A stretch of 21,954 bases of DNA, from contig JAGQIY010000052.1 of assembly GCA_020430865.1 (NCBI GenBank), forward strand, positions 1 to 21,954. Direction: 5' to 3'. The position numbers were made by a program, and so were the translations under genes. Shown in pieces: positions 17,621 to 21,954 of the stretch (its first letter is position 1; each line of letters starts with the position of its first letter). This DNA comes from Myxococcales bacterium. Lineage in GTDB: Bacteria; Myxococcota; Polyangia; Polyangiales; Polyangiaceae. The notes below the pieces were generated by a model that was not told where the DNA came from, searched no databases, and saw only the letters and a program-made list of their open reading frames with translations.

Positions 17621-18100
17621 CTAGCTCGGGCGCGCTTCGTCTGCCCGAGGTTCCAGCGGAGGCAACGCGATCACCTGAGTGTCGGCGATCAGATCGTGGA
17701 TGCACCGCCTATCCTCACGGAAAATATACAGGCAATCCAGAATCGGCATGCAGGTGACGATGAAGCGCACCGCGCCCAGCACCCAGCTCCGCAGCGCGAC
17801 GCCGTGAACGAAGCCGACGGGCTGTCCGTCCATGCGGACGATGCGAATGCGCTGCATCTTCTTGCCGATCGTCTGACCGCTCTTGGCGACCAGGTACCAC
17901 TGGATGACGTTCATCGGCACCGAAGAGACGAGCGCCGCGATCTGCAGGCGCACGCCAGCGTCCGGATCAGCCAGGTCGAGCTCCATGAACTGCGACGCGA
18001 TGGCGAGACCAGCCGCAACGGAGACGATCAGCAGCAGGCCATCGGTGATCGCAGCCATGAGTCGCTGGTCGCGGTCTGCGAGTCTGGTCTCGTTCGACAT
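17621..18100 (-). CDS. RDD family membrane protein
   Basis: Integral membrane protein of 159 aa; the RDD family is broad and mostly of unknown function, with some members linked to ion transport or stress. Hallmarks are an N-terminal R-x6-D in the first helix (R13, D20 in DRDQRLMAAITDGL), helices at about 16-36, 53-73 and 103-125, the TIGKKMQRIRIV loop (78-88), an Asp in the third helix (D121) and DRRCIHDLIADTQVI (130-144). ATG 18100 is chosen because the family signature begins within ten residues; the frame stays open upstream only through the hydrolase gene. It is the last gene of the minus-strand set LEA lipoprotein, hydrolase, RDD, 32 bp after the hydrolase stop. Confidence 0.88.
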   Translation of the reverse strand: MSNETRLADRDQRLMAAITDGLLLIVSVAAGLAIASQFMELDLADPDAGVRLQIAALVSSVPMNVIQWYLVAKSGQTIGKKMQRIRIVRMDGQPVGFVHGVALRSWVLGAVRFIVTCMPILDCLYIFREDRRCIHDLIADTQVIALPPLEPRADEARPS

Positions 18101-18132
18101 CGGGTGGGTGGTTCCCTCACCGTCGCCTGGGC

Positions 18133-18978
18133 TCACTCCTGCTCCCCCTGCTCGGCAGCAGCGAAGTGCGCGAGCAACGCTGCGTTGACACGGTCTGCGC
18201 ACTGAAAGACCGCTCCATGTCCCCCGTCCGGAAGGTCGAGCTTCCTTGCCCTGGGGATTCGAGCCGCGAGGAGATCGCTGTGTCTGGGCCTCACCAGCAG
18301 GTCGCGCTCCGGCTTGATCACGAGACTCGGCACCTGGATACCGCGCAAGCGCCGCCGCGTGTCGTGGCGCAGGATCGCCAGGAGCTGCGCCCTGAGCGTC
18401 CTCGGGTGCGCGCGGCGCTCGAGCCCGCCGTTCATGCGCTCCGACAGCACTTCGAGGCGCACGCTGGCGCGGAACTCTGGTGGATAGAGCAGCTCCACGA
18501 GCGCCGCGGGGCGCCGCTCGACGGGCAACAGGTTCGCCTTGGCGAACAGTCGCAGCCCTTCGAGGCGCGGCACCAGGCCGAAGGGTCCACCCGCGTGGGT
18601 CGCGATCAGGCTCAGGCTGATCAGCCGCCTCGGCACCGCCAGCGCCAGATGCTGCGCCACCATGCCACCCATCGAGACGCCGACCACGTGGGCGCGCTCC
18701 CAGCCCAGGGCATCCAGCACCCGCTCGGCGTCCGCGGCAAGTTCCCGCATGGAAATTCTGCCGCGCAGCGCCTCGCTGTCGCCGATCCCGCGGTTGTCGT
18801 AGCAGGCCACCGGATGAGCGTGGCTGAGGCCTTCGAGCTGGGGCTCCCACATGCTCCCGGGCATGCCGAAGCCCATGATCAACAGCACGGGCGCGCCCGC
18901 GCTGCCCTCGCCCCGCAGCTGGTACGCCAGGCGCGGGGCGCTCTCCGTGTACCGCACTGCTTCCGCCCTCGCGTTCAT
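18133..18978 (-). CDS. Alpha/beta-fold hydrolase
   Basis: Serine hydrolase of 281 aa with no signal peptide, so probably cytoplasmic. Catalytic triad candidates are S102 in GVSMGG, D226 in KPERDLLVRP and H254 in GGHGAVFQ. YDNRGIGDS (60-68) and MGFGMPGSMW (35-44, oxyanion side) are typical of the esterase/epoxide-hydrolase-like branch. The lid region is rich in Arg and Leu. Substrate cannot be assigned; esters, lactones and thioesters are all possible. The ATG overlaps the stop of the upstream LEA gene (ATGA), so translation is very likely coupled. The close spacing to both neighbours argues for a shared job or shared regulation. Confidence 0.9.
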   Translation of the reverse strand: MNARAEAVRYTESAPRLAYQLRGEGSAGAPVLLIMGFGMPGSMWEPQLEGLSHAHPVACYDNRGIGDSEALRGRISMRELAADAERVLDALGWERAHVVGVSMGGMVAQHLALAVPRRLISLSLIATHAGGPFGLVPRLEGLRLFAKANLLPVERRPAALVELLYPPEFRASVRLEVLSERMNGGLERRAHPRTLRAQLLAILRHDTRRRLRGIQVPSLVIKPERDLLVRPRHSDLLAARIPRARKLDLPDGGHGAVFQCADRVNAALLAHFAAAEQGEQE

Positions 18979-19502
18979 TGGCCGGGGATCAACCCCTTCA
19001 ACCCAGGCAGGTTCGGGATGCTGTTCATCCCCGCGGTGACCAGCTCTTGCCTGGTGACCTTGCCCTTCAGCGTGAACGGCAGATTGACGTTCAGATCCTT
19101 GCCCCCGACGGCGACGGTACCCTCGATCACATAGGGCACCTCGGTCTTGCTCGTGGCGAGCGTCATCAGCGCCGGCAGACTGTCGAACGGTACCGTCACG
19201 TCCGCGGTCAGCGGGCTGGTCGCCTTGGCTGGCAGTGAGATCGCGGTCGGCGAGGTCACCTCTTGCAGCCTGATGCTGTCATCGAAGGTCGCCTTGGCCT
19301 TCACCGACTGCACGCTGAGAGCGAAGCCGTTGGGGTTGTAGGCGTCGAACTCGAGGCGAAGGGTGACCCCGGTCGGGCCGACGGCTCGAATCGTCCCCTT
19401 CTTGGGCGTGAGCGTCGGCGGCTCCGGCTTCGAGCACCCCGCGGCGGCCAGACCCGCGCCAAGCACCAGAGCGAGTCCAAGCGCCGGAACCCGATGCCGC
19501 AC
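18975..19502 (-). CDS. LEA type 2 (WHy-like) domain lipoprotein
   Basis: Envelope lipoprotein of 175 aa carrying a single LEA-2/water-stress-hypersensitivity beta-sandwich domain (about 40-150), shown by TGVTLRLEFDAYNPNGFALS (the Asn-Pro pair is typical) and the alternating strands after it. In bacteria this domain is linked to desiccation and stress protection or acts as an envelope adaptor; its exact role is unknown. A GTG at 19502 is chosen: GGGAG lies seven bases upstream and it gives a normal lipoprotein signal ending in AAGC (C23). An ATG at 19607 would add 35 residues with another hydrophobic segment; the codons there look GC-rich at third positions, so the longer form stays possible. 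It is the first gene of the three-gene minus-strand operon. Confidence 0.83.
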   Translation of the reverse strand: MRHRVPALGLALVLGAGLAAAGCSKPEPPTLTPKKGTIRAVGPTGVTLRLEFDAYNPNGFALSVQSVKAKATFDDSIRLQEVTSPTAISLPAKATSPLTADVTVPFDSLPALMTLATSKTEVPYVIEGTVAVGGKDLNVNLPFTLKGKVTRQELVTAGMNSIPNLPGLKGLIPGQ

Positions 19503-19763
19503 GGCAATGCTCCCGGGCAGGGGCTGGGGCGCGGGACGCAACCTGACCGAACTCAGCGCGAGGAGGGCGAAGCCGAGCGCGAGGATCCCGAGGCTTGAGA
19601 AGAGCATGGCGCAGCATAGCGCGAGGGCTCGAGGAGGCCGCTCGCCGAAGCGACGCGGGGAGCCTGAACCTTGGTGAACGTCGGCGCGCCAGCCCGACCT
19701 CACCCCAGGAAGCTGGGTCCCAACCTCTCGATGGGGACGGCGCGAAGCCACCATTGCACGCTA

Positions 19764-19769
19764 TATAAT
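19764..19769 (+). promoter_or_regulatory. Candidate -10 element TATAAT for the beta-helix gene
   Basis: A perfect TATAAT in an otherwise GC-rich region, about 80 bp upstream of the ATG at 19851. The -35 position (about 19741-19746) reads CGCGAA and does not match TTGACA, so an activator or another sigma factor may be needed. An overlapping TTGAA-ACTA-TTCAA inverted repeat lies at 19769-19782. Confidence 0.45.
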
Positions 19770-19783
19770 TGAAACTATTCAAG

Positions 19784-19800
19784 TTCTTGGCACTCAAGAA
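19784..19800 (+). promoter_or_regulatory. Inverted repeat TTCTTG-GCACT-CAAGAA in the presumed leader
   Basis: Perfect 6-bp arms with a 5-base centre, just past the likely transcription start and about 50 bp before the beta-helix ATG. It may be an operator or a leader RNA hairpin. Its function is inferred only from position and symmetry. Confidence 0.4.
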
Positions 19801-19850
19801 AGGCACGATCCAGCTGGGTCGGGCACCTCGCCGGACTGTAGGATCGCTCC

Positions 19851-21548
19851 ATGGCAAGGCGAGTTTGGGTAGGCGTGGCGAGCTTGGGCTGCGTCCTGAG
19901 CTTTGGCAGCGCTGCTTTCGCGACCGACTTCTACGTCGACCCGGTCAACGGCAGCCCCAGCGGAGACGGCTCTCAAGGCAACCCGTGGCGCACGCTCCAG
20001 GAGGTGGTCGAGGCGGATCTGATCGCCAGCCAGAACTGGGACACGCTGCCCTACGACACGGGTTCTCGACTAGAGCCGAAGAACCCCGGCGCACCGATCC
20101 AGGCGGGCGACACCATCTGGCTCCTGAGCGGCTACCACGGGGCTGTCGAGATCACTGGCTACTACAATGCCAGTGACATCACCATCGCGGCAGCACCTGG
20201 CGCCTCGCCCCAGCTGGCCTCGCTGCTGATCCGCTCGGCAAAGAACTGGGTGGTGCGTGGACTCTCGCTGAGCCCCGACTACGCGCCGACCTACGAACGC
20301 ACGACGATGATCGACCTGGACAGCCACGGCTACAGCGGACCGGTCTCGGACGTCACGGTGGAAGACTGCCAGCTCCAGTCCGTCGCCGACGCCTCCAGCT
20401 GGACGGCGAATGACTGGGACACCCGTGCGGTCAATGGCATCGGCGCTGACGGGTCGAACATCACCATCCGCGGCAACCGACTGAAGAACGTCAACTTCGG
20501 CATCAGCGTGGGAGCCAGCGACTCGCTCGTGGAGGACAACGTCGTCGACTCGTTCTCTGGCGATGGCATGCGCGGCCTGGGCGATCACAGCACGTTTCAG
20601 TACAACCTCGTCAAGAACTGCTACGACGTGAACGACAACCACGACGATGGCTTCCAGTCCTGGTCCAGCGGACCTGGCGGCGTCGGCACCGGCGAGGTCA
20701 CCGGCATGGTTCTGCGCGGAAACGTGATCATCAACTACGAAGATCCGAACCAGCCCCTGCGCGGACCGCTGCAGGGCATCGGCTGCTTCGATGGTACGTT
20801 CGTGGACTGGGTGGTCGAGAACAACGTCATCATCACCGATCACTGGCACGGCATCAGCCTCTACGGAGCGCGCAACTCGCGCATCGTGAACAACACGGTG
20901 CTCGACCCGAACACCAGCGATCCCGGGCCACCGTGGATAAAGATCGAGAATCACAAGGATGGCACCGCCCCGGTGGACTGCCTGGTGGCGAACAACCTCA
21001 CCACTGCGCTGGCCAACGCGGGCGGAGTCACCGAGGACCACAACCTGCTGATCGACGACCCGTTGAAGCTCTTCGTCGACCCCGCTGCCTACGACGTCCA
21101 CCTGCTCGACGACTCTCCAGCCATCGACCAGGGCACGAGCGATCATGCTCCGAGCCACGACATCGAAGGCATCCCCAGGCCGCAGGGCAGCGCGGTGGAT
21201 GTGGGCGCCTACGAGTGGCACGATCCCAGCGTGATGCCGGACCCCGACGCCGGAGTCAGCGGAGGCTCGGGCGGAGGCCCTGGCGGCAGTAGCAGCGGCG
21301 GCACAGCTCAGGGAGGCGGCAACCAGGGCGGAAGCGCGAACGCCGGTGGCGGGCAGGGCGGCGCCGCCTCGGGTGGCGACTCCAGCGGCGGCGGCAGCGC
21401 AGCCAGCGCCGACTCCAGTGACGACTCGGGCTGTGGATGCCGGGTCGGCGCGGGTTCCTCGGACAGTAGCCTCCTGCTGCTGGCGCTGGGACTCGGCGCG
21501 GGGCTGATGGCCCGCCGCAGACGCCGCCGCCAGGCTGCTCGCGGCTGA
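19851..21548 (+). CDS. Secreted right-handed parallel beta-helix protein with MYXO-CTERM tag
   Basis: Exported protein of 565 aa, probably held at the cell surface. Signal peptide to about residue 24 (SAAFA). The mature start TDFYVDPVNGSPSGDGSQ is typical of bacterial beta-helix proteins with a DUF1565-like opening. The middle (about 130-390) shows repeated strand-turn units such as NITIRGNRLKNVNFGISVG, DSLVEDNVVDSFSGDGM and NSRIVNNTVLD. It ends with SPAIDQG and VDVGAYEW, common at the end of such domains. A Gly/Ser-rich linker (about 463-520) precedes GCGCR (527-531), a Leu/Gly hydrophobic helix and six Arg: a clear MYXO-CTERM. The fold occurs in polysaccharide lyases and hydrolases but I cannot identify catalytic residues, so carbohydrate binding or cleavage is inference. 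ATG 19851 has AGGA seven bases upstream. Confidence 0.9.
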   Translation: MARRVWVGVASLGCVLSFGSAAFATDFYVDPVNGSPSGDGSQGNPWRTLQEVVEADLIASQNWDTLPYDTGSRLEPKNPGAPIQAGDTIWLLSGYHGAVEITGYYNASDITIAAAPGASPQLASLLIRSAKNWVVRGLSLSPDYAPTYERTTMIDLDSHGYSGPVSDVTVEDCQLQSVADASSWTANDWDTRAVNGIGADGSNITIRGNRLKNVNFGISVGASDSLVEDNVVDSFSGDGMRGLGDHSTFQYNLVKNCYDVNDNHDDGFQSWSSGPGGVGTGEVTGMVLRGNVIINYEDPNQPLRGPLQGIGCFDGTFVDWVVENNVIITDHWHGISLYGARNSRIVNNTVLDPNTSDPGPPWIKIENHKDGTAPVDCLVANNLTTALANAGGVTEDHNLLIDDPLKLFVDPAAYDVHLLDDSPAIDQGTSDHAPSHDIEGIPRPQGSAVDVGAYEWHDPSVMPDPDAGVSGGSGGGPGGSSSGGTAQGGGNQGGSANAGGGQGGAASGGDSSGGGSAASADSSDDSGCGCRVGAGSSDSSLLLLALGLGAGLMARRRRRRQAARG

Positions 21549-21558
21549 GCTACCCCGC

Positions 21559-21954
21559 TCACGCAGCACGGGTACGACGACTCCTGGTGCCGCGCTTGCT
21601 CGCGCGCGTCCGCGCGCGCTTGGCCCCCTTCAGCGCGGCGGCGGCGTCGAGCAGCCGTTGCGCGTGGTGTCTCGCGCTGTCAGTCACCTCGGCGCCTCCG
21701 AGCATACGCGCCAGCTCTTCGACGCGCTCGGCCTCGCCCAAGCGCACGACGCGAGTGCGAGTCCGCCCAGCCTCGACAAGCTTTTCCACGCGGAATTGAG
21801 CATCAGCAAACGCCGCCACTTGAGGCAGGTGGGTGATACACAGCACCTGCGCGGGAGAGTCACCGTGGCCGCTGCGTGCGGCGCGCAAGAGCCGCCGCCC
21901 GATCGCGTCGGCGACGGCGCCGCCGACGCCAGCGTCCACTTCATCGAACACGTA
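21559..21954 (-). CDS. recN: DNA repair protein RecN, C-terminal end (5' end outside window)
   Basis: SMC-like ATPase acting at double-strand breaks. Only the last 131 residues are present; the frame is open to the right edge. They begin inside the Walker B motif (VFDEVD) and D-loop (DAGVGG), followed by the characteristic CITHLPQVAAFADAQ and the ARMLGG word near the end of the ATPase head. RecN proteins are usually about 550-560 aa, so roughly three quarters lie outside. After the conserved ARMLGGAEVTDSARHHAQRL comes a tail of about 30 residues very rich in Arg and Lys (GAKRARTRASKRG), longer and more basic than usual and perhaps a DNA-binding extension. It converges on the beta-helix gene with only 10 bp between the stops. 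Confidence 0.93.
   Translation of the reverse strand, partial: YVFDEVDAGVGGAVADAIGRRLLRAARSGHGDSPAQVLCITHLPQVAAFADAQFRVEKLVEAGRTRTRVVRLGEAERVEELARMLGGAEVTDSARHHAQRLLDAAAALKGAKRARTRASKRGTRSRRTRAA

Larger units (their letters stand above)
19503..19850. promoter_or_regulatory. Divergent intergenic region between the LEA lipoprotein and beta-helix genes
   Basis: About 350 bp. The left part (19503-19607) may be an N-terminal extension of the LEA gene. The part around 19755-19800 is clearly AT-richer than the rest of the window and holds a perfect TATAAT and two inverted repeats, so it probably contains the promoter of the beta-helix gene and perhaps of the LEA operon on the other strand. Confidence 0.5.

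Noticed and set aside
18101..18850. N-terminal extension of the RDD frame
   Set aside because: Low-complexity Arg/Ala/Gly sequence overlapping the hydrolase gene in another frame; RDD homology begins at ATG 18100.
19788..19804. Possible sigma-54 promoter beginning TGGCAC before the beta-helix gene
   Set aside because: The downstream GC is two bases too far from the -24 GG and the TTGC element is absent.
20070..21569. 499-codon minus-strand frame opposite the beta-helix gene
   Set aside because: Antisense shadow with no domain; the plus strand carries signal peptide, beta-helix repeats and sorting tag.

Overview
The window looks like a stretch of chromosome from a high-GC Myxococcota bacterium, most likely a Polyangiales-type myxobacterium. 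The basis is strong G/C preference at third codon positions, two proteins ending in MYXO-CTERM-like surface sorting tags (Cys motif, hydrophobic helix, Arg cluster), Gly/Ser-rich linkers in exported proteins, several lipoproteins with Cys-rich or Pro-rich regions, and a sigma-54 activator. I see no insertion sequences, phage genes, CRISPR arrays, tRNA or rRNA genes. Genus and species cannot be told from this sequence alone.

Layout. 1-1960 (minus strand): a sigma-54-type activator followed 33 bp later by the start of a class II DAHP synthase (first step of the shikimate pathway) that runs off the left edge. 1961-2361 is a gene-free divergent regulatory region. 2362-7649 (plus): a single-domain response regulator, then xdhC, xdhA and xdhB, a complete xanthine dehydrogenase set with its maturation chaperone. 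7688-14385: mostly envelope and exported proteins: a small Cys-rich MYXO-CTERM protein (plus), a PET-hydrolase/cutinase-like lipoprotein (minus), a papain-like protease lipoprotein (minus), a short-chain dehydrogenase (minus), a lipoprotein joining a Cys-rich region to a ferritin-like di-iron domain (plus), and a two-helix membrane protein with a Pro-rich tail (plus).

14675-17488 (plus) is a large radical SAM protein fused to a DUF2344-type domain. A convergent hairpin separates it from a three-gene minus-strand operon (19502 down to 17621): LEA-type-2 lipoprotein, alpha/beta hydrolase and RDD membrane protein. 19851-21548 (plus) is a secreted parallel beta-helix protein with a MYXO-CTERM tag. 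The right edge holds the C-terminal end of RecN (minus).

Working together: XdhA/XdhB form the purine hydroxylase and XdhC supplies sulfurated molybdenum cofactor. The LEA/hydrolase/RDD genes are tightly packed and probably co-transcribed. The other genes look like independent units. I found no clear, wholly new multi-gene system. The most unusual items are the Cys-rich/ferritin-like lipoprotein, a hairpin that would bury the ribosome binding site of the sigma-54 activator, and the tight linkage of that activator to the DAHP synthase gene.
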